64,000 nt of DNA. Origin: an uncultured Bacteroides sp. (GTDB lineage: Bacteria > Bacteroidota > Bacteroidia > Bacteroidales > Bacteroidaceae). Both the position numbers and the translations under genes were made by a program. The stretch lies in assembly GCF_963675905.1 (NCBI RefSeq), contig NZ_OY780936.1:1931946-1995945 (forward strand). The letters are read 5' to 3'. The notes below the pieces were generated by a model. The model was not told the DNA's origin. It saw nothing but the letters and a program-made list of their open reading frames with translations, and did no database searches. Shown one piece after another: positions 46,239 to 55,579 of the stretch. Every line of letters begins with the position of its first letter. Position 1 is the first letter of the stretch.

Positions 46239-48854
46239 TTATTGCAATTTTATAATCACTTTAGTTCCAGTATAAGAAACCTTTTTCCCTATCGAGTTTG
46301 AATGAATTCCCGAACCTCTGTTTTCACTTACCAGGACAACATTAAAGATACGTTTTGCTAAACTGCCTGTATAATTTCCCTTTCTATCTGAGATTGTTAA
46401 TGATTGATGTTTTTCATTCCAATTGAACGAGATAACAGCATATTTACCTTTCTCATAGTTATAATTATCACCTTCATCTTCGTATAAATCAAATTTAGCA
46501 TCGGCTCCTTTATACACGCGAATTTCTAATGTATCGGCCGATTTTTCACTTGTATATTGGACAATCTTACCCATTGGAATAATAGAACCAGCCTTAACGA
46601 AAAGAGGAATTTTATCTAATGGAGCATCCGTTTTTATATTTTGACCTCCATTAAAATGTTTACCTGTCCAAAAGTTAAACCAACCTGCCGATTTGGGTAA
46701 GTAAACATTCCATTCAGACACATTAGCTTCAGTAACCGGAGCTACTAATACAGATTTCCCAAACATATACTGATATTGACGGTTTACGGCAGTGGTATCT
46801 GCATTAAAATCCATCACCAACGGACGCATCATTGTAGATCCATTTTTAGTAACCTGCCATGCTTCGGAATAAATATATGGAAGTAAACAATAGCGAAGAT
46901 TCAGCATCTTGCGCATATTGTCCTCTACTTTTTGTCCGTACTTCCAAGGTTCTGTTTCGGTTTGGTAACCGTGAATACGGAAAATTGGGTTGAACGTTCC
47001 CCATTGATACCAGCGTGTAAGCAGTTCGTGATATTTCTCGTCGGTGTATTGAGAATTACCGGGACGGAAAAAGCCACCAATATCAGTTGTCCAATATGGA
47101 AACCCTGTAATTGTGTAATTTAATCCGGCTACAATTTGATTTTTGAATGTATCCCATGTTCCGCCAATATCACCCGACCAGTTAATCACCCCATAGCGTT
47201 GCTGACCCGAGAAAGCCGAACGAGTAAGAATACATACCCGCTTATCAGAATTAGCCTCGCGTTGACCTTCATACACTGCCCTACTCACCATTAATGGATA
47301 GGTTAACCGATAAAAATCGCCTGCACCAATATGTGTTCTTGTTCCTTTCAATGCATCATTTTCTGGTTCAACAGCATCCATCCACCAGGAATCTACACCA
47401 TTATTAAGCATATTTACCTTCAAGGTATTCCAGTATTCTTTTCTGGTTTCGGGATTGAAATAGTCCAGCCATTTGGTATCTGGAATAAAACGGTTTTTAG
47501 CCACATATTCTTTACCTATTGTTGAGTTCTTATCAGGGTTAGACCAGATTGAGATGTTGAAATGTGCATTCAAATTGTGCAGTTCTTTTATAAACGCTGC
47601 AGGGTTTGAGTAGTTTTTCTCATCAAACTGAGGAACACCCCAACCTCTATCACCCCAATATTGCCAATCTTGTACAATCACATCCAACGGAAGATTTCTT
47701 TTTCGGAACTCTTTTACTGTTTCAACTAAATGTGCTCCTGAAGTATAACGTTCGCGACACTGCCAAAAGCCATAAGCCCATTGTGGCAACATAGGTACAT
47801 TGCCCGATAAATTACGGTAAGATGCAATCACATTATCTGCTGAGGGGCCATAAAAAACTACATAATCTAGCCCTTTAGCAACTGGTGACCGAAATGTTGT
47901 TATGTTATCACTCAGCTTCCATGACAATTTGGGAGTATTATTTGATTTACAAAGTACCTGTACCTGATGTTCACCGGCTTTTAATTTTACCAATGCTCCT
48001 ACAGTAGGCGGAAGCCACATATTACTTTGATCAATACAAGGTTTCCCATCAATAGCAACAAAATGTCTGTTACCCATATCGCCCAGATCCAGAAAGATAG
48101 AATACTCGCCATCTTTCGTAACATTAAACTTACCTTGATAAAGCGATTGGTTTTGTGATACTTTCTGAGTTCCGGAGGTAGTAGTTACTTCGGCCATTTG
48201 ACTATTGTCTGAAGTTGATTGCTCTTGTTTCCCGAGTGTAATGAAATTATCTGCCGGATTAAAATCCGTTAACCCATACTGATGCCATAACAAACCGTAT
48301 CCTTTACTGGAATAAATAAATGGAATTGCAATCTGCGTGTTTACCTGTATTAAACGGCGAGCTACGCTTTTTAAGTTATATTGCCCATCCTGAAATTGTC
48401 CCAAACCAAATATATATTCATCGGATGGTGATTCAAAACTCTGTTCTGCCTCATAACAAGTTTCGCCTTGAATAGAACCGGGAGTTAGTTTCCGGGTGCC
48501 TGCCTCTTCGCTCAAAAATACTTTGCCGGCATTATTGGCATACGATAATTTGCCTGTGTGCTTATCCAATGACACTTGAATATTTTTTGTTTTTATCTCA
48601 AGCTTAGTCGGCAAATCTAAAACTTGAAATCCAGGAGTTGCAACACTCGAAGTAAAAACTAGCTCTGGCAAGTTTCCTTCACTTTCTTTATAGAATTTGA
48701 CCCTTACGGCATTCTCGCTTAAGGGAGATATACTGAGTGTTCCATCTGATAAAGTAATATTTACCTTGTTGGACAACCGTTTAAAGCCTTTCACAACTTG
48801 TGCCTCACAAAGTAGTGGGAAAAGACTAATCAATAAAAATAATTTTAGCTTCAT
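46239..48854 (-). CDS. GH31 alpha-glycosidase (alpha-xylosidase-like) with PA14 insert
   Basis: An 871-residue secreted GH31 enzyme. Signal peptide 1-18 (LFPLLCEAQ); N-terminal beta-sandwich (about 20-220); a PA14-like module (about 225-330; YQGKFNVTKDGEYSIFLDLG) inserted before the barrel; GH31 barrel (about 360-700; DVIVQDWQYWGDRGWG); C-terminal beta domains. Nucleophile Asp493 (WWMDAVEPEND) and acid/base Asp562 (WSGDIGG). The PA14 arrangement is known in alpha-xylosidases of Bacteroides. Its role here may be to remove alpha-xylose from decorated arabinoxylan (inference). A MITE lies 28 bp upstream of its start codon and a terminator hairpin beyond that. Confidence 0.92.
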   Translation of the reverse strand: MKLKLFLLISLFPLLCEAQVVKGFKRLSNKVNITLSDGTLSISPLSENAVRVKFYKESEGNLPELVFTSSVATPGFQVLDLPTKLEIKTKNIQVSLDKHTGKLSYANNAGKVFLSEEAGTRKLTPGSIQGETCYEAEQSFESPSDEYIFGLGQFQDGQYNLKSVARRLIQVNTQIAIPFIYSSKGYGLLWHQYGLTDFNPADNFITLGKQEQSTSDNSQMAEVTTTSGTQKVSQNQSLYQGKFNVTKDGEYSIFLDLGDMGNRHFVAIDGKPCIDQSNMWLPPTVGALVKLKAGEHQVQVLCKSNNTPKLSWKLSDNITTFRSPVAKGLDYVVFYGPSADNVIASYRNLSGNVPMLPQWAYGFWQCRERYTSGAHLVETVKEFRKRNLPLDVIVQDWQYWGDRGWGVPQFDEKNYSNPAAFIKELHNLNAHFNISIWSNPDKNSTIGKEYVAKNRFIPDTKWLDYFNPETRKEYWNTLKVNMLNNGVDSWWMDAVEPENDALKGTRTHIGAGDFYRLTYPLMVSRAVYEGQREANSDKRVCILTRSAFSGQQRYGVINWSGDIGGTWDTFKNQIVAGLNYTITGFPYWTTDIGGFFRPGNSQYTDEKYHELLTRWYQWGTFNPIFRIHGYQTETEPWKYGQKVEDNMRKMLNLRYCLLPYIYSEAWQVTKNGSTMMRPLVMDFNADTTAVNRQYQYMFGKSVLVAPVTEANVSEWNVYLPKSAGWFNFWTGKHFNGGQNIKTDAPLDKIPLFVKAGSIIPMGKIVQYTSEKSADTLEIRVYKGADAKFDLYEDEGDNYNYEKGKYAVISFNWNEKHQSLTISDRKGNYTGSLAKRIFNVVLVSENRGSGIHSNSIGKKVSYTGTKVIIKLQ

Positions 48855-48882
48855 CTTCTATCTATTTTATTTTAATAAAATC

Positions 48883-49046
48883 GGTTCTTCGTCACTTTAG
48901 GTGCAAGATATTATATTAAGCCTTTTATTTCTGGTTTTTTGCAGTCTTTTTATCAGATTCAATAAATGGCTTATCAAAAAGCATGTAGAATCTTGATTGG
49001 ATAAGCATTTGAAACTGTTTGCTTGCACCTAAAGTGACGAAGAACC
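48883..49046. mobile_element. 164-bp MITE with 25-bp perfect terminal inverted repeats and 8-bp target duplication
   Basis: The left end begins GGTTCTTCGTCACTTTAGG (48883-48907 in full), and 49022-49046 is its exact 25-base reverse complement. The element is flanked on both sides by ATAAAATC (48875-48882 and 49047-49054), a perfect 8-bp target duplication. The 114-bp interior is AT-rich and has no coding frame. GGxTCTTCGTCA-like ends with 8-bp duplications are what the ISL3 family of transposons makes, so this is probably a non-autonomous ISL3-type derivative. It sits in the 5' region of the GH31 gene. Confidence 0.85.
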
Positions 49047-49089
49047 ATAAAATCAAGAAACATCTCCCCTATCTGCTACTAAATGCATA

Positions 49090-49113
49090 AAAAGCCTTTG
49101 TTTAAAGGCTTTT
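49090..49113 (-). terminator. Hairpin terminator between the GH31 genes
   Basis: AAAAGCCTTT (49090-49099) pairs with AAAGGCTTTT (49104-49113) around a 4-base loop. On the minus strand it runs into TTTTTATGC, so it should stop transcription arriving from the upstream GH31 gene. Confidence 0.65.
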
Positions 49114-49260
49114 AGTTAGTGGGAGATAAAAAAATAAGACTATTCATCTGCTACTAACGAGAATTATCTGCTACCAGCGTACTTTACATTAATAAGCCCG
49201 GCAGACATTTTAAAACTTCCCAAATGAGATTTATTTTTTCTGGAATAACATTTATTACAT

Positions 49261-49337
49261 CTTGTACAAAAGATTGCATTCTTCTGTACAAAAGAATCAA
49301 ATACCTTGTACAAAAGAATACAATCTTTTGTACAAGG
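49261..49337. repeat. Intergenic cluster of TTGTACAAAAGA words with hairpins
   Basis: CTTGTACAAAAGATTG (49261-49276), CTGTACAAAAGAATC (49284-49298) and CTTGTACAAAAGAATA (49305-49320) are direct repeats. 49321-49336 is the exact reverse complement of the first. 49305-49317 with 49324-49336 forms a 13-bp stem with a 6-base loop. Confidence 0.7.
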
Positions 49338-49480
49338 ATTTATATATAAGACTAATCATTCTAAAAAAATCAGATCAGACATTGATCATTATCCGCACAG
49401 ATATTTTCAAAAGTCCCCTTCTGAGTTGTGACAGATTAAATATTAAAGAGATATAAAGAGTTTACCCTTTCTATTTTCAA

Positions 49481-51937
49481 CTAAGGTAAAACAGTAACAA
49501 TTTTCTTCCCTTTATAAACTATAACTTTATCATATTCATTGGAAGTACTCTTACCAGAAGCAACTAGTCTGATCTTGAATTTACGTTCTGCAAGCATTCC
49601 TGGAAAAGCACCTTTACGATTACTAATAGTCAATGCCTTCTTTGCATCGTTCCAAGTAAAGGTAATGGTTGAATATGCTCCCTTTTCGTAGTTGTAATTA
49701 TCGTTTTCGTCCTCGTAAAGGGTGAATTCTCCATTTGCACCAACATAAACACGAATTTCAAGATCGTCCCATTTCTTCTCTGTGGCATATTGCACTTGCG
49801 GTCCAAACGGAATTATACTTCCCGATTTAATGTATAAAGGAATCTCATCAATCGTTGTTGCTTTTACTATTTCCTTACCACCATTAATTTTTTCGTTAGT
49901 CCAAAAGTCATACCAGGCAGTTCCTTCGGGCAAATAAACTTTCGTTGATTTAGCCTGAGCGAAATTCACAGCTACACTTTTCTTTTCGCCGGTATCATCT
50001 TTTTTATCCCAACCGGTTTCTGCATCTGATTTTACAATAGTTTCAGGTGTATATTGTGCATTAACAACCGGAGCAACCAATATTGATTTACCAAACATAT
50101 ACTCGTTGTTCATGTCTTTAACCTTCTTATCATTGAAATCCATCACCAAAGCTCGCATAATAGTTGATTGATTATTTGTAACCGACCAAGAAGTAGAGTA
50201 AATATACGGCAACAGAGAATAGCGCAAATTAATTGTCTTTGCTATTGCATCAAAGATAGTCTCACCTTTTTTCCCAAAGTTATATATTTCTCTAGGGATA
50301 TCGGTACCATGCGAACGCATCATAGGGGTAAATGCTCCGAATTGAAGCCAGCGTACATACAGTTCCTGAAAAGACGGATTCTTAGTTCCTTCACTCCAGC
50401 CTCTATTATAAGCACCAGCAAAAAAACCGCCAATATCTGTATTCCAGTAAGGAATAGCACTCATTGAGAAGTTAAGACCTGCAGGTATCTGGTTGCGTAA
50501 CGATTGCCAGGAAGAATTTACATCGCCCGACCATGTATTTGCTCCGTAACGTTGTTGTCCGGCAAATGCCGAGCGGGTAAGGATAAATATACGTTTATCT
50601 GAACTTGCCGAACGCTGATGTTCTGCAACTCCTCCTACCGCCATCAGTGGGAATGCATTGCGTACCTTGTGGAATGAACCCAGGTATGTTTTAAGATCGA
50701 AATCTGAAGGTTTGAAATCCAGATGGTCGGGTTCTGTTGAATCCATCCACCAACCATCAATTCCCAATGAGAAAAGTCCTTTTTGCAGATGTCTCCAGTA
50801 TATATCACGAGCCTCTGGATTATAAGGATCGTAAGGTTGTACACCTGACGGATATTCACGGTTTGGCGGCCAGCTTTCCAATCCCGATTGTGGCCATGTA
50901 CCGAAATTCAGAAGCATGCCCTTCGGTTCCATTTCGCGGAATTGTTTTGTTTGCGGTCCAAAAGAAGACCAGATAGAAATAATCAAGTGCGCATTTTGAT
51001 TGTGAATATCTTCCACCATTTTCTTTGGATTAGGAAATTCAGTGTTAAGAAACTCCATTGCATTCCAAAGGTAATTGTTGCCCCAGTATTGCCAATCCTG
51101 AATAATACCATCGAGAGGCACACCTAGTTCACGATATTTATTAACTACACCCACCAGTTCGTTCTGGCTTTTGTAGCGTTCTTTACTTTGCCAAAAACCA
51201 AAAGTCCACAAAGGAAACATAGGAGCTTGTCCGGTAAGGTCACGCATACAAGCAATAGATCCATCAATATTTCCACCAAACATAAGATAGTAATCAATAC
51301 AATCGCCAACTTCAGATTTAAATGATGTACTTTCGGGCTTATCTTCAAAAACAGTGGGTGAATAATTATCCCAGAATAACCCATACCCTTTAGTAGAAAC
51401 CAGGAAAGGAACATAATCGTCAGTGTTTCCCTGTACCATATTGAGTTTTGCATTACGCAGAGATAATTTGCCACGCTGTTGTTGGCCTAAACCATAAATA
51501 GCTTCGTCTTTATCAAGTGCAAACGACTGATCAATGGCATAGGTTTTTGATCCTGCATCATTAAAATCAGTAAAGGTTGCACCCTCCTTTTCGCTTAAAA
51601 GTTGTTCTCCGGAAAGAGTATTATAGGATATTTTTCCAGACTTTATGTTGATATCTACTTTCAGATTATTGCTTTTTAACGAAACAACATCCCCTTGCTG
51701 ATTGATAGCAAGCTTTACGGCCTGAGGCTCTTTTACTACCGTTAAGCTTTTCTTTTCAAAAGTTTTTCCCACAGGAGATTTCAGCACCCTTACAGTTGAA
51801 GGTCCATAAAATTGAATCTCAACATCCGTTGAGTTAATTTGGGTTTTGATACCCAAATTGCTTTTTGTGTACGATTGTGCCTGACTACCGATGGCAAAAA
51901 ACATCAGTAACGAGAATACTAAATTGAGTCTTTTCAT
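49481..51937 (-). CDS. GH31 alpha-glycosidase (alpha-xylosidase-like)
   Basis: An 818-residue secreted GH31 enzyme without a PA14 insert. Signal peptide 1-20 (MFFAIGSQAQSY); beta-sandwich (about 25-215); barrel (about 230-620; PLDGIIQDWQYWGNNYLW); C-terminal beta domains ending KGKKIVTVLP. Nucleophile Asp399 (WWMDSTEPDH) and acid/base Asp472 (WSGDVNSS). It starts 30 bp downstream of the GH43 gene stop and is probably in the same operon. It differs clearly from the PA14-containing GH31 further downstream, so the two probably act on different side chains or linkages. Confidence 0.92.
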   Translation of the reverse strand: MKRLNLVFSLLMFFAIGSQAQSYTKSNLGIKTQINSTDVEIQFYGPSTVRVLKSPVGKTFEKKSLTVVKEPQAVKLAINQQGDVVSLKSNNLKVDINIKSGKISYNTLSGEQLLSEKEGATFTDFNDAGSKTYAIDQSFALDKDEAIYGLGQQQRGKLSLRNAKLNMVQGNTDDYVPFLVSTKGYGLFWDNYSPTVFEDKPESTSFKSEVGDCIDYYLMFGGNIDGSIACMRDLTGQAPMFPLWTFGFWQSKERYKSQNELVGVVNKYRELGVPLDGIIQDWQYWGNNYLWNAMEFLNTEFPNPKKMVEDIHNQNAHLIISIWSSFGPQTKQFREMEPKGMLLNFGTWPQSGLESWPPNREYPSGVQPYDPYNPEARDIYWRHLQKGLFSLGIDGWWMDSTEPDHLDFKPSDFDLKTYLGSFHKVRNAFPLMAVGGVAEHQRSASSDKRIFILTRSAFAGQQRYGANTWSGDVNSSWQSLRNQIPAGLNFSMSAIPYWNTDIGGFFAGAYNRGWSEGTKNPSFQELYVRWLQFGAFTPMMRSHGTDIPREIYNFGKKGETIFDAIAKTINLRYSLLPYIYSTSWSVTNNQSTIMRALVMDFNDKKVKDMNNEYMFGKSILVAPVVNAQYTPETIVKSDAETGWDKKDDTGEKKSVAVNFAQAKSTKVYLPEGTAWYDFWTNEKINGGKEIVKATTIDEIPLYIKSGSIIPFGPQVQYATEKKWDDLEIRVYVGANGEFTLYEDENDNYNYEKGAYSTITFTWNDAKKALTISNRKGAFPGMLAERKFKIRLVASGKSTSNEYDKVIVYKGKKIVTVLP

Positions 51938-51967
51938 AAATTATTTTTATAGGTTGCTTATTTTCTA

Positions 51968-53347
51968 TTATTGAAATTTCCACCAGTCAAAGTTAAACAA
52001 TTCACGTCCAGCAGTGATATTTTGACCGTTAAAATAAAAATAAATATCATGTTTACCTATTACTTTATGCTTTAATTCCGAAGTGAAAGTTCTAAATTTA
52101 TCCCATCCTCCGGTACGAGGTAGCTGAATAGACGAGATTACTGGTCCCGAAACACTATCAAGACGAACCTCCAAAATACCGCCATCAACTCCTGCTGCTA
52201 ACGAGACAGATAATGATTCAGGCGATTGATTGCCAAAATTCACCTCACGTACTTTTATATAACCTTTCGAACGAGTGCTTGAAACATACACCCCTATTTT
52301 TTTATCTTGAGATATGGAACATTTTTGCGACCATGCCATTGTCTCCGCTTCAACGCGCTTGTAAGGATTAATCTCCCCAACCGGTTTAGGCCCTTCTTTG
52401 GAGATGGAAACAGAAGGAATTGTTCCATCAGGATTGTACGTAAATTGCTCGACGCATGCAGCCCGTCCATAGCTTCCCCCTCCGGGTAACAATCCTGTAT
52501 GGTAGAAAAGATAAGAGTTCCCTTTATAATCAACAATTCCACCATGATTGGTAAAGCTATTAATTTTTTGATTCTCCATAATTTTACCCTGATATTTCCA
52601 CGGGCCTACAGGACTACTACTTGTTGAATAGGAAAGGCTCTCACCACCTTTGCTCATTCCTGCGTACATCATATAGTAATTACTGTTCCGTTTATAAAAC
52701 CAAGGTCCTTCAACATACATATCTTTATTAGGATTTTCAGTACTTTTATTACTCCGGATCCCCCCAAAAGTCTCTACAGAAAGAGGAACTGTTACAATCT
52801 CACCCGAATAAGAAATCATATCTTTATTTAGCTTGACGTAAAACAGGCTTCCATTTCCCCAATAAAGATAAGCTTGCCCATCATCGTCAATACATACGGT
52901 TGGATCGATATTAGACCAACTTCCGTTAGTAATCAATGGCTTTCCAAGTGCATCTTTGAATGGGCCTGTTGGTGAATCAGAAACCGCCACGCCTATTGCC
53001 ATGTCGTTTTTATCAGTTTGAGCACATATATACCAATAAAACTTTCCTTTACGTTCAATACACTGAGCTGCCCAGGCACGGTCACGCGCCCATTTGAAGG
53101 ATTCCAACGAAATGGGACTTCCATGGTCTGTCCAATTTACCATGTCGGTAGTGGATAATACATGCCATTTGGTCATATAGTAAAAATCGAAGCCTGGAAT
53201 ATCATCGCCAACATATGCGTAAAGCGTACCGTTATAAACCATCGGTGCAGGATCGGGACCAAAATGCGTTTGAACAATCGGGTTATCTGCCCGGCTAACA
53301 CCCCAAAATGACAGCGCTGCTAAAACTAAAGCAAAATATTTTTTCAT
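51968..53347 (-). CDS. GH43 arabinofuranosidase/xylosidase with C-terminal CBM6
   Basis: About 459 residues from the Met at 53347 (MKKYFALVLA), chosen because it gives a clean signal peptide; an upstream Met at 53371 is in frame. The GH43 five-bladed propeller covers about 22-320 with the three catalytic acids: Asp32 (GPDPAPMVY), Asp148 (SNIDPTVCID) and Glu213 (VEGPWFYKRN). A C-terminal CBM6-like domain (about 330-459; RVEAETMAWSQ, ending LFNFDWWKFQ) likely binds xylan. Such GH43-CBM6 enzymes remove arabinose from arabinoxylan. A second, similar gene is at 63162. Confidence 0.92.
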   Translation of the reverse strand: MKKYFALVLAALSFWGVSRADNPIVQTHFGPDPAPMVYNGTLYAYVGDDIPGFDFYYMTKWHVLSTTDMVNWTDHGSPISLESFKWARDRAWAAQCIERKGKFYWYICAQTDKNDMAIGVAVSDSPTGPFKDALGKPLITNGSWSNIDPTVCIDDDGQAYLYWGNGSLFYVKLNKDMISYSGEIVTVPLSVETFGGIRSNKSTENPNKDMYVEGPWFYKRNSNYYMMYAGMSKGGESLSYSTSSSPVGPWKYQGKIMENQKINSFTNHGGIVDYKGNSYLFYHTGLLPGGGSYGRAACVEQFTYNPDGTIPSVSISKEGPKPVGEINPYKRVEAETMAWSQKCSISQDKKIGVYVSSTRSKGYIKVREVNFGNQSPESLSVSLAAGVDGGILEVRLDSVSGPVISSIQLPRTGGWDKFRTFTSELKHKVIGKHDIYFYFNGQNITAGRELFNFDWWKFQ

Positions 53348-53401
53348 TTCAAATATGGATTTTATCTTCAAATATTCAAATCTATTTCTAGATTTAAAGA
53401 T

Positions 53402-55444
53402 TTATTTAACAGGCAAAAATTTATAAAGAACTACTCCATGTGCAGGTACTTTAAGCATTAGTTCACCTGTTTTGGTTTCGATGTTACTGATATCTTTCTG
53501 CCGCCAAAGGTCACGCACCGTATATCGCCCGTTAAGGCCAAGTTTATCGAAATCCTTGTAGGAAAGATCTACTATATCAAGACCAAAGTTGCAGAAACCA
53601 ACTGCATGACTACCATCTTCGAGTTCCTTTACATAAATGCGTAAATCACCAATAGTCTGAATACAGGTTGCCTGTTTGCCAAGAGGATCTTGATTGACTT
53701 CGATAACTTCATCGTTGGTTAGTAAATTTAATGATAAATCATCTAGTTTCTCCATATCACAACCAATAAGGAGCGGTGCGGAGAAAAGACTCCAGAGACT
53801 AACATGAAGATATTGCTCGTCCGGTTTAAGCTTGCTTAAGTGTGGATTACCCCAACCTACAGTACCAATAACTAGCATATCAGGATCGTTCCAATTGCCC
53901 GGTTTAGCCCATGCTGCGGCTTCATCCTGTGCCAGAGCGATATTTTTTACACTTACCCACGTATCGGTAATATCATTCGTAGTGCGCCAACAATTACCCT
54001 TAACGGAGTCACCCCATTTCCATACATCCGACATCCCGTACTGACATACGCTAAAAACGATGTCGCGGGGTTGCTGGCGAAGATATTCGCCCATAACCTT
54101 AAATGGTTTCATAGCAACATTCAATTCGCTACCACCATTATACGACAAAGACGATACTTTGTATGGGTCATTCTCAGGCAAACCATCAATTACATTGCCA
54201 TAACTGCACCAATCGTATTTCAGATAATCGAAACCCCATTTGGCATAACTTTCGGCATCTTGTTTTTCGTAACCATAACTACCGGCACTACCTCCACATG
54301 TCCAAGGCCCCGGGCTTGAGTAAAGTCCTATTTTTAATCCTTGCCCATGCACATAATCGGCAAGGGCTTTCATATCTCCAAATCGGGAATTTGGAATTAT
54401 ATTGCCAGCCTCATCGCGCAACTTGCCACGCAATGTCTGATCTTTTGAGTCGCGATGATTTTCCCAAAAATCATCTATATTTATATATGTCCATCCGTGG
54501 TTAATAAGCCCACTTTTTACCATTGCATTAACAGCACGTTTTACTTTATCTGCCGAAACCTCGTTGGCAAAACAGTTCCAACTGTTCCAGCCCATTGGTG
54601 GAGTGAGTGCAATACGGTCGCCACAAACAATGCGTAGTTTTTTTTCTGCCTTGCCTTTAGCATTTTTAGCACCCAGAGTAACCTCAAATGTACCAATCTT
54701 GGAAAGCGACCCCGTGATAAGACCTGTTTGCGAATCAATCTTTAACCCTTTAGGTAAACCCGAAGCTGAAAAAGTCATCGGACGGTCGCCCGTTGCTGCC
54801 ACAAGATATTGAAAAGGAGAATCAGGACGTACTCCAAAAACTTTTGAGCTATTGATTCTTGGCTTGTCGGAAGTCAAAGGAGTAAGGATATATGGCTCAC
54901 TTGATATCGGATTATATGTATTAAAAGTAGTTACATCTGTAGTCTCAAATTTTGCATCAGCCCAATCGGCATGGTCATAGTAATTGCCGTTGCCTCCATC
55001 AGTCACAACTAATTCGAGTTTCTGTATTCCTGCTAGTTTCACCGAACAAGGTCTGGCAGCATCTCCTAAATGTATCACACCACTCGACCATAGTTTTTTA
55101 CCATCGCCAATTATAATAAATTCGACAGCCGGCTGACGGCCTTCTACTTCATCATCAATACCAACCTGAGCTGTAAACTCACTCGCTTTTCCATCAAGTA
55201 GAACCAACAACGAACTTTCAGCATGAGTACCAAAACCGCGTTCGAAAGTTTTTCCTCCAATTGTGATTGCTTTACCATCAACAGATTTATTCTTATTCGG
55301 TGTACCGAAACCCTGAGTAGCCGCACTGAGATCTAATTGATCAAGCCATACTGTTTGAGCAGATAAATGTTCGACACCTATCATACTGAATAAAATAAAG
55401 AGCCCTGCAACGAGTGCTAATTTAATGTTGTTTGCTATTTTCAT
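53402..55444 (-). CDS. GH27 alpha-galactosidase (or beta-L-arabinopyranosidase) with NPCBM domain
   Basis: A 680-residue secreted enzyme. Signal peptide (about 1-30, LSAQTVWL); NPCBM domain (about 33-165; FERGFGTHAESSLLVLLDG); a small Ig-like domain (about 200-275; ASGLPKGLKIDSQTGLITG); GH27 barrel (about 280-580; LTPPMGWNSWNCF) and a C-terminal beta domain. The nucleophile is Asp411 (KYDWCSYG) and the acid/base region is WRTTNDITDTW. GH27 includes alpha-galactosidases and beta-L-arabinopyranosidases with nearly identical motifs; the locus context allows either. It lies between GH3 and GH43 genes in the same orientation. Confidence 0.92.
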   Translation of the reverse strand: MKIANNIKLALVAGLFILFSMIGVEHLSAQTVWLDQLDLSAATQGFGTPNKNKSVDGKAITIGGKTFERGFGTHAESSLLVLLDGKASEFTAQVGIDDEVEGRQPAVEFIIIGDGKKLWSSGVIHLGDAARPCSVKLAGIQKLELVVTDGGNGNYYDHADWADAKFETTDVTTFNTYNPISSEPYILTPLTSDKPRINSSKVFGVRPDSPFQYLVAATGDRPMTFSASGLPKGLKIDSQTGLITGSLSKIGTFEVTLGAKNAKGKAEKKLRIVCGDRIALTPPMGWNSWNCFANEVSADKVKRAVNAMVKSGLINHGWTYINIDDFWENHRDSKDQTLRGKLRDEAGNIIPNSRFGDMKALADYVHGQGLKIGLYSSPGPWTCGGSAGSYGYEKQDAESYAKWGFDYLKYDWCSYGNVIDGLPENDPYKVSSLSYNGGSELNVAMKPFKVMGEYLRQQPRDIVFSVCQYGMSDVWKWGDSVKGNCWRTTNDITDTWVSVKNIALAQDEAAAWAKPGNWNDPDMLVIGTVGWGNPHLSKLKPDEQYLHVSLWSLFSAPLLIGCDMEKLDDLSLNLLTNDEVIEVNQDPLGKQATCIQTIGDLRIYVKELEDGSHAVGFCNFGLDIVDLSYKDFDKLGLNGRYTVRDLWRQKDISNIETKTGELMLKVPAHGVVLYKFLPVK

Positions 55445-55579
55445 TAATGCCTTTTTATTGGATATTATTATTTAAAATTAGATTCAGCAAAAGCTGATAT
55501 CTTTAAAAAGTAGAGGTTCGCAACTTTAAGATCCAATACCTGGAGCTTTGGTTGTGAATCATCTTTCTTCTTAATTAAT

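Larger units (their letters stand above)
48855..49480. other. 626-bp intergenic region with MITE, terminator and word repeats
   Basis: It lies between the two GH31 genes, both on the minus strand. From the low end it contains the MITE (48883-49046), three ATCTGCTAC words (49071-49079, 49146-49154, 49166-49174), a terminator hairpin, and a TGTACAAAAGA cluster. An outer ATCTCCC (49062-49068) / GGGAGAT (49121-49127) pair encloses the terminator. No coding sequence was seen. Confidence 0.7.
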
